Under the pieces are notes generated by a model. That model was not told where the DNA came from and did no database searches. It was given only the letters and a program-made list of their open reading frames with translations. Positions 9,194 through 18,048 of a stretch of DNA of 64,000 bases are shown piece by piece. The position numbers were made by a program, and so were the translations under genes. Numbering within the stretch: the first letter of the stretch is position 1; each line of letters starts with the position of its first letter. Origin of the DNA: Hyphomicrobiales bacterium (GTDB lineage Bacteria > Pseudomonadota > Alphaproteobacteria > Rhizobiales > Rhizobiaceae); contig UCOA01000067.1 in assembly GCA_900474095.1 (NCBI GenBank), positions 22,500-86,499 of the forward strand. Direction: 5' to 3'.

Positions 9194-9661
9194 TCATTCC
9201 AATAACTCATTTTTTCTGGCGTAATTGTCGCGTGCGAGGATGAACTCCCGGCTCCAGACATCAATGGCATGATAGCCGCGATCCAGCATCTCCTGGACGG
9301 AAACGTCGGAGTCTATCTTATCTACTCGAACCCACTGATTGCGTGGATATTCCGCACCAAAGGCGTTGATAAGTTGCGTCATGATGGTCGCGTAGTGGCG
9401 CAGTTCCATTGCCTGCAACGCATCCCGAACAATTGGAGCCAAAGCACCGGATGAGTTCTCGAAGAACTGAGGAAGGCCGCCATTGGCGACTTCCCCGTCG
9501 AAAATAACCGTAGCGTAAAGATTGACATAAGGCAGCCCCAACCGCTCGACCGTCCCCGGAATAAGCTCGTCTTCAATCGAAATCCCGCGCTCTGCCTGCT
9601 CAATCCCTTGTTTAAGGAGCCAGTCATCGAGCGAGCCAAGATCATTGTATGGCGCTGTCAT
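9194..9661 (-). CDS. DUF4375 (DMP19-like) protein, possible immunity protein
   Basis: The ATG at 9661 is chosen because GGGAG lies five bases upstream; an in-frame start 12 bases earlier is possible. The 155-residue product contains NGGLPQFFENSSG, the hallmark of the DUF4375 domain found in the DNA-mimic protein DMP19 and in proteins next to polymorphic toxins. The rest is helical with acidic clusters. No toxin gene is adjacent, so it would be an orphan. Domain call is from the motif; immunity function is inference from the family's neighbourhoods. Confidence 0.7.
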   Translation of the reverse strand: MTAPYNDLGSLDDWLLKQGIEQAERGISIEDELIPGTVERLGLPYVNLYATVIFDGEVANGGLPQFFENSSGALAPIVRDALQAMELRHYATIMTQLINAFGAEYPRNQWVRVDKIDSDVSVQEMLDRGYHAIDVWSREFILARDNYARKNELLE

Positions 9662-9770
9662 GATGACTCCCAACTATCCAACCCACCTACGTGAGGTTGT
9701 TGATACGATCAAATCGCGAAGCCTGCAAACGGCTATAATTACTGTGCCCATTAAAGCCGCGATTATTGTA

Positions 9771-9795
9771 AAGGTGAGAGCAGCACACCGCTTAC
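9771..9795 (+). repeat. IS66-type end, copy C
   Basis: AAGGTGAGAGCAGCACACCGCTTAC, the best-preserved of the four copies. Its reverse complement, GTAAGCGGTGTGCTGCTCTC, aligns with the proposed left end at 6405 at most positions. Confidence 0.55.
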
Positions 9796-9885
9796 CGTTC
9801 GCCCGAAGCCTGGAACGATTTTCTCCACTGCTTCATCGAAGACGAAGAACTCGTCGCGCGCGTCAAAGCGAAATCTCCGCGGTAG
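9796..9885 (+). pseudogene. Orphan 3' gene fragment directly after an IS66-type end
   Basis: Starting at the base after the IS end, an in-frame 29-codon stretch reads RSPEAWNDFLHCFIEDEELV and ends VKAKSPR then TAG. It looks like the natural C-terminus of a helical protein whose 5' part was removed. The family is not recognised. Confidence 0.35.
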
Positions 9886-9914
9886 CAATCGGCCGGTTAC
9901 GGCCCAAAATGGAC

Positions 9915-10265
9915 TTATTGATTAGCCTCGAACGCCTTAGTGACAGCTATTTCGCCAACAATTGCCGCGTTGAATTTTTGAAGATCTTCCGCAGGTATCC
10001 AATATTCTTTTAGGGCTTGGCCGCCCGCTTCCTGCTGCGCATACACGCTGAGAAATGCTGTCTGCACATCGAAGCGCGTTACGTAACCTGCACCGTCGCG
10101 GCTAACGTTCCAATCTCTCGCAATTCGAATGGCGTAGTCTTCAGAGAGGACCGGATAAAATACGGGTTGATCGGGCAGTCGTGGAGGGAATGCTTTCATT
10201 CCACTTTGCTTGATCAACTCCAATTCGACCGGCCCCACCGGCCTCCATAGCGTCGTCGTCTCCAT
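9915..10265 (-). CDS. Small conserved protein resembling the ADP-ribosylation/crystallin J1-annotated family
   Basis: 116 residues from ATG 10265. The pattern LWRPVGPVELELIKQSG, AFPPRLPDQPVFYPVL, ARDWN and GYVTRFDV followed by KEYWIPAEDL is one I associate with small proteins annotated as ADP-ribosylation/crystallin J1-like. They are often found singly beside toxin and immunity genes. No known catalytic residues are evident in so short a chain. It sits between two IS66-type ends, like its neighbours. Function unassigned. Confidence 0.55.
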   Translation of the reverse strand: METTTLWRPVGPVELELIKQSGMKAFPPRLPDQPVFYPVLSEDYAIRIARDWNVSRDGAGYVTRFDVQTAFLSVYAQQEAGGQALKEYWIPAEDLQKFNAAIVGEIAVTKAFEANQ

Positions 10266-10597
10266 GTCATAGCGCCCATGCTGTGGTGTCTCAATCCCAA
10301 GGGTCTTCTACCCTTCGGATGAGGCATGCGCAATGACTGCTAATGGCGGGACTTTGCCGCCCCTCATGGTGGCGAAAGCCTTCGAAAGACAAACCATGGT
10401 GGTCAAGTGGGAGTGAGACAGCGCTTACCGTTGACCTTTCTGGACCACCGGAGGCTAGAGTTTTTCCGGCCCAACGAGCGAGCCGAGAGCAATGGCATTA
10501 ATGCCGCCGGGCGCATTAACCACGGCGGCATACTTGAAAATACGTTGCTTACCAGAACCATATTAGATTCGATGGACCTTCAGCAGGGCGAGACCCA
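10266..10597. other. Intergenic region with a fourth, degenerate IS66-type end
   Basis: No gene is convincing here. A degenerate end (copy D, GTGGGAGTGAGACAGCGCTTAC at 10407-10428) lies in the middle. The rest shows no repeats or promoters I can defend. Confidence 0.4.
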
Positions 10598-12106
10598 TCA
10601 AGCGCCCTGCGAATTAACCGCCTCTAAGGCTCCCACATGGTTTGGGTTCAATTCGAGCGCTTTTTTTACGTGCAGCAGGCCATCTCCGCGGTTTCCCATC
10701 CTGATCAACTGAACGCCTAGCCGCCAGTGGTAGTCCGGTTCGCTTGGATCAAGCTGAGCCGCCTCATAGAACATAGCTAGCGCTTCCTGATTCATCTTTA
10801 GCCTAGCGTAACCCAGAGCGAGCTTGTATGTCGTACGCGGATGGCTGCCGGACAATTTTTTTGCTTTCTCCAATTCCGCGACGCCCTCTTTCGGGAGTCC
10901 TGCACGCAACATCGCGACCCCGGCATCTAAGTGAGCGTTGAACATCTCCTCCGGGTCCATTTTATCTATGAAGCGATAGATAAGGCTGGAGTATAGAGCT
11001 ACCGCCAACTCATACTCTCTCTCTCGCAGAGCCTCTTTGGCCTTGTGCAGTATTGTTGACTTTGTGCTCGCATTCGTTCTGGTTTTAGCAATCGTCAATA
11101 CCTTGGCGGTATCTGGTTTGTTTTCCGAGCTATCGACGTATGCCGATGTTACGGTCGACATAATGTGAGACACCAAATCCGATGTCACATGTATATTATC
11201 CAGTTCATATGCGATTTTTCGATCAGATAGCGCTACTATTTCATAACTCGGAAAATAATCCACATTCTCATGACGGCGAGAAAACAACTCCGCCGCCGAG
11301 CGCTGCACGCTTTTGCTGTACATATTAGCGAGCAACGCGTCGTTTCCGGAGAAGGTTGCTTTAAACGGCACCGGAGAAACAGTGATCAAAATCTTGAACT
11401 CCGGGTGGCCATGTGACGAAAGAAGGGAGTGAATCCGATCTAGAGAATCAATGATATCCTCAAGCGAAAGTATATGAAGTTCAAATCGATTTGATTCCAG
11501 GTTAATCGCATATTGCGGCGGCATACCGTTTAAGTATAGTTTTGTTTTATTGTCAAACCATGCCTCGGCTAAGCCCAAAGTAAGAACAATTATTCTGCAT
11601 TCCGGTAATTTCTTGAAAAGAGATGAAACTAATTCTCTTCTTTCTGCCACGCGATCTTGGGGCGCCGGCTTCAAATTTGGGACGAGTTGCGCGTCATGCC
11701 ACAAACCGTCCGCTGCCCGCAAGAAAAAATCGTCAGCTGGCATCGGCTCGCCAAATGCCCAACGCAATTCATTCTCCATCGAATGAACGCTATATTTATT
11801 TAATAAATCGTTTCCAGTTTGCGAATTTCGCTCCTCTGCCGGAATGCTTATGGAGAGGGCAGGAAGTTTAAATCCGAACTTACTTAAGTGCTTCTCTATT
11901 TCTCTGGCGAAACACGACCCTATTGTAAATATCGAATCGTTTTTGGAGATAGAAAACCCCGGTTGCAGGGAGACCTTTACTGCGCCTTCAAGCCTCGCCT
12001 CAGACGCACGCCCATCCGGCCAGCGCGAAACTCGATTTGAGCGAAGATTCTTGGAGGCAGATTCGGATGAGATAACCTCAATTGGCATGATTAACCCCGT
12101 GTACAT
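10598..12106 (-). CDS. GSCFA-domain protein with C-terminal TPR repeats
   Basis: 502 residues from ATG 12106; ATG 12088 is an alternative start. The GSCFA signature is explicit, TIGSCFAREI at residues 61-70, followed by the family's conserved VLTLGLAEAW and TVSPVPFKATF. From about residue 365 there are tandem TPR helices (DAGVAMLRAGLPKEGVAELEKA, TYKLALGYARLKMNQEALAMF). GSCFA domains are related to SGNH/PC-esterase proteins and are generally linked with polysaccharide O-acyl modification, but the reaction is not established. The gene is visibly more AT-rich than its neighbours, suggesting separate acquisition. It is the 3'-most of a minus-strand series at 10.6-16.1 kb. Confidence 0.8.
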   Translation of the reverse strand: MYTGLIMPIEVISSESASKNLRSNRVSRWPDGRASEARLEGAVKVSLQPGFSISKNDSIFTIGSCFAREIEKHLSKFGFKLPALSISIPAEERNSQTGNDLLNKYSVHSMENELRWAFGEPMPADDFFLRAADGLWHDAQLVPNLKPAPQDRVAERRELVSSLFKKLPECRIIVLTLGLAEAWFDNKTKLYLNGMPPQYAINLESNRFELHILSLEDIIDSLDRIHSLLSSHGHPEFKILITVSPVPFKATFSGNDALLANMYSKSVQRSAAELFSRRHENVDYFPSYEIVALSDRKIAYELDNIHVTSDLVSHIMSTVTSAYVDSSENKPDTAKVLTIAKTRTNASTKSTILHKAKEALREREYELAVALYSSLIYRFIDKMDPEEMFNAHLDAGVAMLRAGLPKEGVAELEKAKKLSGSHPRTTYKLALGYARLKMNQEALAMFYEAAQLDPSEPDYHWRLGVQLIRMGNRGDGLLHVKKALELNPNHVGALEAVNSQGA

Positions 12107-12393
12107 TGTTTTGGACTGAGTATTGTGCGATTTCTATAAATGCTGCGCAACTCGACGCTTGGCAAAACGCGAGCGTAATCGGTCTCATCGACGTTAAGCG
12201 AACCTCAGATTTGGCGCATACCGACATCCGGCTGATGTGCCTTTGATAGACGAAGCGATTTCGATTTTTGCGGGATCGCCCTGAGAGACCTAATCGCACA
12301 TCTTTTACATCTTGAACTGCTTGTGGTCTGCCCGACGTCGACAATAGGACGTCCCCACGACGCGAAAGCTCCAACTTTCTGATTCAAGTCAAT

Positions 12394-13056
12394 TCAAGCC
12401 GTCTTGATGAGATGAACCATCGAGCCTGTCGGAACAAACCAATGTTCTCGGCCAACATAGGGAGAGTTGACGAAACGGACTGAGTGGCGCGCAGAAAAGT
12501 CCAACACAGAGTCCAGCACCGGCGATCCGTGATAGCAATCATGGAGTACTATGTGGCCGTCTGGAACGACCTTCTCAAACCAGTTCTCTAAGTCCTTTGT
12601 ACACCCCTCATAACTATGATCGCCATCGACGAAAAGGAGATCAATGGGGCCAATCTTGTTATACTTCGCGTTCTGCGAGTCCCCGACAATGATGTTTGCG
12701 TTGTCGCCGATCGCGTTAGCGGTCAATAACGATTTCAGCAATTCGTCATTTTGCGGGGCAATATCGACGGAATGAAGGGGTACCTGATCGTTGGCGCTTG
12801 CCATGAGAAACAAGCTTCCGCCATTGAAACGGCCGATCTCGACAATGCCCAGCTTGGCACGCGCCGCGAGCATGAAGAGATACTCACCTTCCCAAGGTTC
12901 CATCCGCATAAATTCGGTCGGAATTGTCGTCTTGGAATGCAAAAAATAGGAGCGCTTGTTGGCAGTTGTTCTCTTGAAAACCGTATCGAAGGGGGAGTTT
13001 AGGTGCTTCGTTCGATAGGAACCGCCGAACTTAGAGTAAAATGTCGCATAGTCCAT
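12394..13056 (-). CDS. Class I SAM-dependent methyltransferase
   Basis: 220 residues. Motif I is IVEIGRFNGGS (a Gly-rich SAM loop with F in place of the usual Y), motif II region LHSVDIAP, and the Methyltransf_24 hallmark LLFVDGDHSYEGCTKDLENW followed by GHIVLHDC. This subfamily includes small-molecule and sugar O-methyltransferases found in rhizobial surface-glycan loci. Standing between GSCFA and SGNH genes on the same strand, it may methylate a glycan sugar. Gaps of about 290 and 340 bases on each side suggest separate transcription. Confidence 0.75.
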   Translation of the reverse strand: MDYATFYSKFGGSYRTKHLNSPFDTVFKRTTANKRSYFLHSKTTIPTEFMRMEPWEGEYLFMLAARAKLGIVEIGRFNGGSLFLMASANDQVPLHSVDIAPQNDELLKSLLTANAIGDNANIIVGDSQNAKYNKIGPIDLLFVDGDHSYEGCTKDLENWFEKVVPDGHIVLHDCYHGSPVLDSVLDFSARHSVRFVNSPYVGREHWFVPTGSMVHLIKTA

Positions 13057-13393
13057 AAAAACAAAGCTCCGTGTTTTTGTCGAGAAGGCCGTTACTATCC
13101 TGTGAGGCTGAAAAGGTCACGCCCCTTCCTTACTTAAGGCTCCAATATCCCCATCCGCGCGCTGCTTTTTTCAAGCTCTTCCTCGTCAAGTCGAGAATAG
13201 AGGTTCGTTCAGGCCTGAGCTAGGGGGTATGATCTTGCCGGCGACCCTATTTTCAATTCGCCCCAGCGAGTTTTCGGTATTCGGCGCCGCAATACAAGCA
13301 ATGGATGTGATAGACTCCATCCGACTTGGCGTCTGTACCCAAAACCTTCAGTGTCGTTCTGTCTCTGGACTGGCAACGAGGAGAAAGGACCCT
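13057..13393. other. Intergenic region, no gene seen
   Basis: These 337 bases lie between two minus-strand genes. A 70-codon minus-strand frame crosses it but has low-complexity Arg/Ser/Pro composition and overlaps the next gene, so it is not called. No clear hairpin or repeat was found. Confidence 0.4.
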
Positions 13394-14122
13394 TTATCCT
13401 GGTGCTGAGGAGCCGGAACATGCATCTTTCAGTTGAAGGAGCTGATCAACAACCATTGCGCCATACTTGACGTTTGCGTGTGTCGCATCACTACCGTACA
13501 GATCCGTGCGCAGAAACCCCTCTTCTGTGAAGGCCGCCTCCGGGGCTGGAAGAAATTCCACGTTGATGTCGGAGCAATATGATTCAATGCAGCTCATTTC
13601 CAGGCGCCAGAGCTTTGCTCGTATAAAAGCCGGCGTTACACCAGCTTGTTCAACGTTGTGCCCTCGGTAGTTTTTGAGCTTTGCCCGAATGAAATCATCG
13701 TCTCCCTTGACGGGAGGTGTTGCCAGCAAAACGACATTCGCCTTTGTGTTGCCACCAATCTTGCGCGTAAACGAGTCTCTCCCAATGGTAGTGGCGAACT
13801 GGCGGCGCAGAGTTCCGTATGGGATTAGCTCCCTGGTGAGATCCGGCTCTTCGCTGCTTCTTGGTTCAAAGAAATCAAACGGCTGCTCGTGTTGAGCTAG
13901 GCCGAAGATGTTATGATACGTACCGACCCATGTAATGGCGAGAATATCGGACGAGTTTAGCGCGGCCACAGCTTCACTCGCCTGCTGCACTGTTATGTCG
14001 CCCGGCCCATCGTCGCGTTTTGGATTTTTAACCCATAGTGCGTTGAGACTATCCATACCAGACGCTGCTTTCGCTATGACAGCAGTGTGGCTTGAGCCGA
14101 CCACAAGTATCTTTCGATCCAT
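13394..14122 (-). CDS. SGNH-hydrolase-like protein, paralogue 1
   Basis: The ATG at 14122 is chosen because AGGGA stands about nine bases upstream and the product (242 residues) then starts MDRKILVVGSSH, aligned with its paralogue at 15.4-16.1 kb. GSSH is the block I position of SGNH enzymes, and GSDATHAN near the C-terminus supplies the block V Asp and His. Both proteins share the layout ...YHNIFGL, ...ELIPYGTL, ...VLLATPPVK. Likely role is acyl transfer to, or removal from, a cell-surface polysaccharide; no signal peptide is visible, so the cytoplasmic location is notable. Confidence 0.65.
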   Translation of the reverse strand: MDRKILVVGSSHTAVIAKAASGMDSLNALWVKNPKRDDGPGDITVQQASEAVAALNSSDILAITWVGTYHNIFGLAQHEQPFDFFEPRSSEEPDLTRELIPYGTLRRQFATTIGRDSFTRKIGGNTKANVVLLATPPVKGDDDFIRAKLKNYRGHNVEQAGVTPAFIRAKLWRLEMSCIESYCSDINVEFLPAPEAAFTEEGFLRTDLYGSDATHANVKYGAMVVDQLLQLKDACSGSSAPG

Positions 14123-14292
14123 TTCGTTTATTCCCTTCTTTGGCCGCCTGCCAGAGGATTTTCGGGGCACGTCACTTATGCCTGCAAAATCCGCGGTCAC
14201 TGTCGTAACGCCCAATCAAATTCTTTGAGATCAAGGCCTGGAGCCGACTGACCAGCCATTAATTGTTCCAAGCGAACCGATACGCCTCTTAG

Positions 14293-15372
14293 TTATCCTC
14301 GATCTAGCGCCTCTTCTTCGCATTCCACTTCGACAAACCGGGCGGCTGCCAGTTCGAACGTCGACTCTTTGGATACTGTGTCCACAGGAAGCGGCGTTAC
14401 GGATTCCTGACTGGCCGCGTGTTTCAGGAACAGGCGCATCACATGTGATACACCCTCCTCCGTTACATTGCGCAGGTCGTCGGCGTAGTAGCGCCCGCGA
14501 TTGTATGCGCCCGTAATGATCTCGAAGGATGGGAAGTAGTGAACGTTCTGATGGCCATCTTTCAGTGCCTGCGCCGCCACGCGAAGCACGGATTTTGAAT
14601 ATGTGGTTGCTGTCAACACATGCTCGTCGGCAACAGCCGTCGCCATCAGCGGTACCGGCGAGACGGTCAGCACGATTTGCGCATGCGGATTGATCCCCGT
14701 GACATAGGCAATCACAGCTTCCATGTCCGCGATCACGTCGCTGGCCGTTTGATTGTAGAATTCGTACCGGCCCGGATCGAAGGTACCGCCCTCGACCCCT
14801 GGGCAAAGGGGAAACACGGCGCCGTCTTCGCGGGAGCGCCAGCATTCCGTTAGGCCGAGGGTAAATACGAAAACGTCCAGCGTCTCAAACATCCGCTTGA
14901 TCGCTTTGAGATGCATCCGCCGGTCTGCTTCCATTTCGGCAACCGAGGCGAAGTTACCCGGCTGGACCGCCGGCCGAAACGGATCGCGCACTGTGCCGTC
15001 CGCTTCGATCCAGGGCGCTTCGACTGGGCTGAATTGCCCTTCGGCGCGCTCGATCAACTGCCTCAATTGTCTGGCCGTATAGATATTTCCATATCGCCCT
15101 GAGAATGTGCCGTAATTGGCTGCTGTCCTGATTTCCTCGGAGATCAGCGGGTGCCCCGCTTCCTCGACGTAGTAGTTGAAACCGGAAGCCTTGAGGTGAC
15201 GAGCGATGTGCTGGGCAAAACAGCTGCCTGCCGTGGCGACACGCGTTTGCGGGCCGATTTTAAGCGCAAACCTGCCGACCGGATCGACATCTGGCATATC
15301 GGGCGCGGCGACGACTCGCCGCCAAAAAGCTTTGTCGGGGAGTTGGCGGTAGGGATGTTCGGATTTGGTCAT
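14293..15372 (-). CDS. GSCFA-domain protein
   Basis: 359 residues, the usual length for a stand-alone GSCFA protein. Signature ATAGSCFAQHI at about residues 47-57; also YGNIYTARQL, FTLGLTECW, LTVSPVPLMAT, TYSKSVLR and YFPSFEI, which recur at matching positions in the protein at 10.6-12.1 kb. It has no TPR extension. The start lies 24 bases after the stop of the upstream SGNH gene (15397-16134), so the two form an operon and probably act on the same substrate. Confidence 0.88.
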   Translation of the reverse strand: MTKSEHPYRQLPDKAFWRRVVAAPDMPDVDPVGRFALKIGPQTRVATAGSCFAQHIARHLKASGFNYYVEEAGHPLISEEIRTAANYGTFSGRYGNIYTARQLRQLIERAEGQFSPVEAPWIEADGTVRDPFRPAVQPGNFASVAEMEADRRMHLKAIKRMFETLDVFVFTLGLTECWRSREDGAVFPLCPGVEGGTFDPGRYEFYNQTASDVIADMEAVIAYVTGINPHAQIVLTVSPVPLMATAVADEHVLTATTYSKSVLRVAAQALKDGHQNVHYFPSFEIITGAYNRGRYYADDLRNVTEEGVSHVMRLFLKHAASQESVTPLPVDTVSKESTFELAAARFVEVECEEEALDRG

Positions 15373-15396
15373 CGTCGTCTTTCTCGGAGCTTGCGG

Positions 15397-16134
15397 TTAA
15401 TTCGGCAGCGTTGCTACGATTTGATCCAGAACGAGACCGCCATAGGCGGTGTTGGCGTGGGTGGCATCGCTGGCATAGTAAGCACGTTCGAGATAGCCGT
15501 TGGCGTCACGCGTACCGGGCGGATTGGGCAGGAGGATTGCCTTCAAATCGGAGCACAACTTTGCCAACGCCCCGTTTTGCAGTTCCCACAACTTCAGGCG
15601 TAGCGGCGCCGGCGATACGCCGATGTCCGAGATTCCTGCGTCCCGAAAATACGTATCCGCACCATTCAGGATATGCGCTTCATCTTCCTTGGGCGCCGGA
15701 GCAGAGAGACAGAAAACCGGAGCAGCACATACTTTGGCAATCCGGCTCAGCTGCCTGCCATGGCCCCGCTTCAGGCTTTCAAACATGAACGAACTGGCTG
15801 TTGCGTAGGGGATCAGCTCTTCATACGTGTCTTCCGGCAAATCGGCAAATCCCGGAATCATTATCTCGAACGGCCGCGGATGGCGCATCAGCCCCAATAT
15901 GTTGTATTCGTTGCCTCGCAACGTTGTGACGAGGGCGTCATTGCTGCGCAGGTGTGTAGCCGTGGTCAACAGCTCAGGCAGGTCGATATCGCCGATTTTC
16001 GTGCCGTTTTTTTCGGTACTAAGCCGCAGCGCGACAAATTCAAAATCGGATTTATGATCGGCAATCTTATCCACGGCTGCCTTGATCGCGTAGACATGAC
16101 TGTCCCCCACAATCAACACCTTACGCTTCGTCAT
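15397..16134 (-). CDS. SGNH-hydrolase-like protein, paralogue 2
   Basis: 245 residues. Block I is GDSH at residues 10-13, with His replacing the residue after the nucleophile Ser, as in its paralogue. YASDATHAN near the C-terminus gives the Asp-x-x-His of block V. The middle conserves NEYNILGLMRHPRPFE and EELIPYATA. First gene of a minus-strand pair with the GSCFA gene, reading away from rmlC; the divergent gap of about 225 bases must hold both promoters. Proposed to modify the rhamnose-containing glycan; the reaction is inference. Confidence 0.7.
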   Translation of the reverse strand: MTKRKVLIVGDSHVYAIKAAVDKIADHKSDFEFVALRLSTEKNGTKIGDIDLPELLTTATHLRSNDALVTTLRGNEYNILGLMRHPRPFEIMIPGFADLPEDTYEELIPYATASSFMFESLKRGHGRQLSRIAKVCAAPVFCLSAPAPKEDEAHILNGADTYFRDAGISDIGVSPAPLRLKLWELQNGALAKLCSDLKAILLPNPPGTRDANGYLERAYYASDATHANTAYGGLVLDQIVATLPN

Positions 16135-16359
16135 ATCCCACTCCCAAAAGCACGTTCGGCGGAACCTTAGGCCGCGTCGACAAAGCTCAGCAAGCGAAAC
16201 TTTGCGACATCATGCGATGGAGCCGTCAAAGATCGCATAGCCGCACTTTATCAACACAACTCAAACTTTCAGGTGCAACGATGTCGAGATAAGTTTTTAT
16301 TGCGTCGCGGAATAACTGGTTGTAACAGACCATTCACGAGACTTGGAAAGGTGAGACTC

Positions 16360-16929
16360 TTGATATTTGAACGTTTCGATATCCCTGATGTGCTTCTCAT
16401 CAAGCCGAAGAAATTTGGCGACGCGCGCGGATATTTCATGGAAACGTTCCGCCAATCGCTATTCGAAGAGCAAGCGGGTCCAATTCACTTCGTCCAGGAT
16501 AACCAGTCGCTTTCGGCCGACGTCGGCACCGTTCGTGGTCTTCATTTCCAGCTGTTGCCCTGTGCGCAGGGTAAGTTGGTAAGCTGTGTTGCGGGTGCTA
16601 TTTTCGATGTCGCTGTCGATATCCGGGTCGGCTCACCGACGTATGGCAAGCATGTTTCCGCTGAACTGACAGAAGAGAACGGCTTTCAGCTGTGGGTTCC
16701 CCCAGGCTTCGCCCACGGATTTTGCACATTGAAGCCGATGACGAAAGTCAGCTACAAGGTTACGGATTACTATAGCGCCGAGCGTGACCGTGGATTGCGC
16801 TGGGATGACCCTGAACTGGCTATTGCCTGGCCAGTGGCCCGCGAAAGTGCGGTCCTCTCCGCCAAGGATAAAATTCAGCCTGATTTCCTCAGTCTCGATG
16901 CGTATTTTACATACCAGAAGCGAATCTAG
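16360..16929 (+). CDS. rmlC: dTDP-4-dehydrorhamnose 3,5-epimerase
   Basis: The TTG at 16360 is preferred because AGGTGAG lies five bases upstream and gives the usual N-terminus MIFERFDIPDVLLI; GTG 16351 is possible. The 189-residue protein has the RmlC cupin features GDARGYFMETF, HFVQDNQS, GTVRGLHFQ with the catalytic His, DVAVDIR, LWVPPGFAHGF and YKVTDYY. It epimerises C3 and C5 of dTDP-4-keto-6-deoxyglucose in the cytoplasm. First gene of the rmlCBDA operon. Confidence 0.95.
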   Translation: MIFERFDIPDVLLIKPKKFGDARGYFMETFRQSLFEEQAGPIHFVQDNQSLSADVGTVRGLHFQLLPCAQGKLVSCVAGAIFDVAVDIRVGSPTYGKHVSAELTEENGFQLWVPPGFAHGFCTLKPMTKVSYKVTDYYSAERDRGLRWDDPELAIAWPVARESAVLSAKDKIQPDFLSLDAYFTYQKRI

Positions 16930-16983
16930 CCCCTTCGGGTGCGAAAGCTGGCAGAAAACGTTTGTTTTCAGATAGGCAATCAA

Positions 16984-18048
16984 ATGCGTGTGCTTGTTAC
17001 CGGAGGGGCTGGTTTCATCGGTTCAGCCGTCGTGCGCCATCTCGTCTTGAGCAAGGGCTACGATGTCCTGACGGTCGACAAACTGACCTATGCCGGGACG
17101 TTGACGTCGCTTTCGAGCCTCGACAATCAATCCAATCATCGTTTCCTAAGGGCCGACATTTGCGATCGACAGGCGATCGCCGAAGCCTTTGACAGTTTCC
17201 GGCCCGACCGGGTGATGCATCTAGCCGCAGAAAGCCATGTCGATCGGTCGATCACCGGCGCCGCCGACTTCGTGCAAACCAATGTGATCGGCACGTTCAC
17301 GATGCTCGATTGCGCCCGTCTCTACTGGCAGTCCCTGGAAGGGCAGCAAAGAGACACATTCCGTTTCCTTCACGTATCAACCGACGAGGTCTACGGCTCG
17401 CTCGGCGACGACGGGCTGTTCACCGAGACGACGCCCTATGATCCAAGCTCGCCCTATTCGGCCTCGAAGGCCGCGTCTGACCATCTTGCCAAAGCTTGGG
17501 CGCGCACCTATGGCCTGCCTGTGGTGGTATCAAATTGCTCGAACAATTACGGGCCGCATCACTTCCCGGAAAAACTCATCCCGCTCGTCATCCTCAATGC
17601 GCTCGAGGGCAAGTCGCTTCCGGTCTACGGTAACGGCGCCAATATTCGCGATTGGCTCTATGTGGAGGACCATGCAAGGGCGCTGGATCTGATCGCCGAA
17701 CGGGGCGTCATCGGTGAGACCTACAACGTCGGGGGTCGCAACGAGCGGCGCAATATCGATGTTGTCACACGCATCTGCGAGCTTATGGACATTCATCACC
17801 CGCAAGGCGCGCCGCATGCCCGCCTGATCACTTACGTTACCGACCGTCCTGGGCACGACGCTCGCTATGCGATCGATGCGACGCGGCTGGAAAGCGAACT
17901 TGGCTGGAAGGCCGAGGAGGATTTTGACAGCGGCATCGAAAAAACAGTCAAATGGTATCTCGAAAACCGTTGGTGGTGGGAGCCCTTGCGACACGGTTAC
18001 GATGGATCGCGCCTTGGACTGCTGCAACCCGCGCAAAAGGGATCGTGA
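16984..18048 (+). CDS. rmlB: dTDP-glucose 4,6-dehydratase
   Basis: 354 residues from ATG 16984, an extended short-chain dehydrogenase. NAD-binding GGAGFIGS at residues 7-14, [12 protein letters not shown], the dehydratase [10 protein letters not shown] segment, and YSASKAASD with the catalytic Tyr-x3-Lys. [14 protein letters not shown] and RDWLYVEDH complete the family set. It converts dTDP-glucose to dTDP-4-keto-6-deoxyglucose. The stop shares a base with the rmlD start. Full length and intact. Confidence 0.97.
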   Translation: MRVLVTGGAGFIGSAVVRHLVLSKGYDVLTVDKLTYAGTLTSLSSLDNQSNHRFLRADICDRQAIAEAFDSFRPDRVMHLAAESHVDRSITGAADFVQTNVIGTFTMLDCARLYWQSLEGQQRDTFRFLHVSTDEVYGSLGDDGLFTETTPYDPSSPYSASKAASDHLAKAWARTYGLPVVVSNCSNNYGPHHFPEKLIPLVILNALEGKSLPVYGNGANIRDWLYVEDHARALDLIAERGVIGETYNVGGRNERRNIDVVTRICELMDIHHPQGAPHARLITYVTDRPGHDARYAIDATRLESELGWKAEEDFDSGIEKTVKWYLENRWWWEPLRHGYDGSRLGLLQPAQKGS

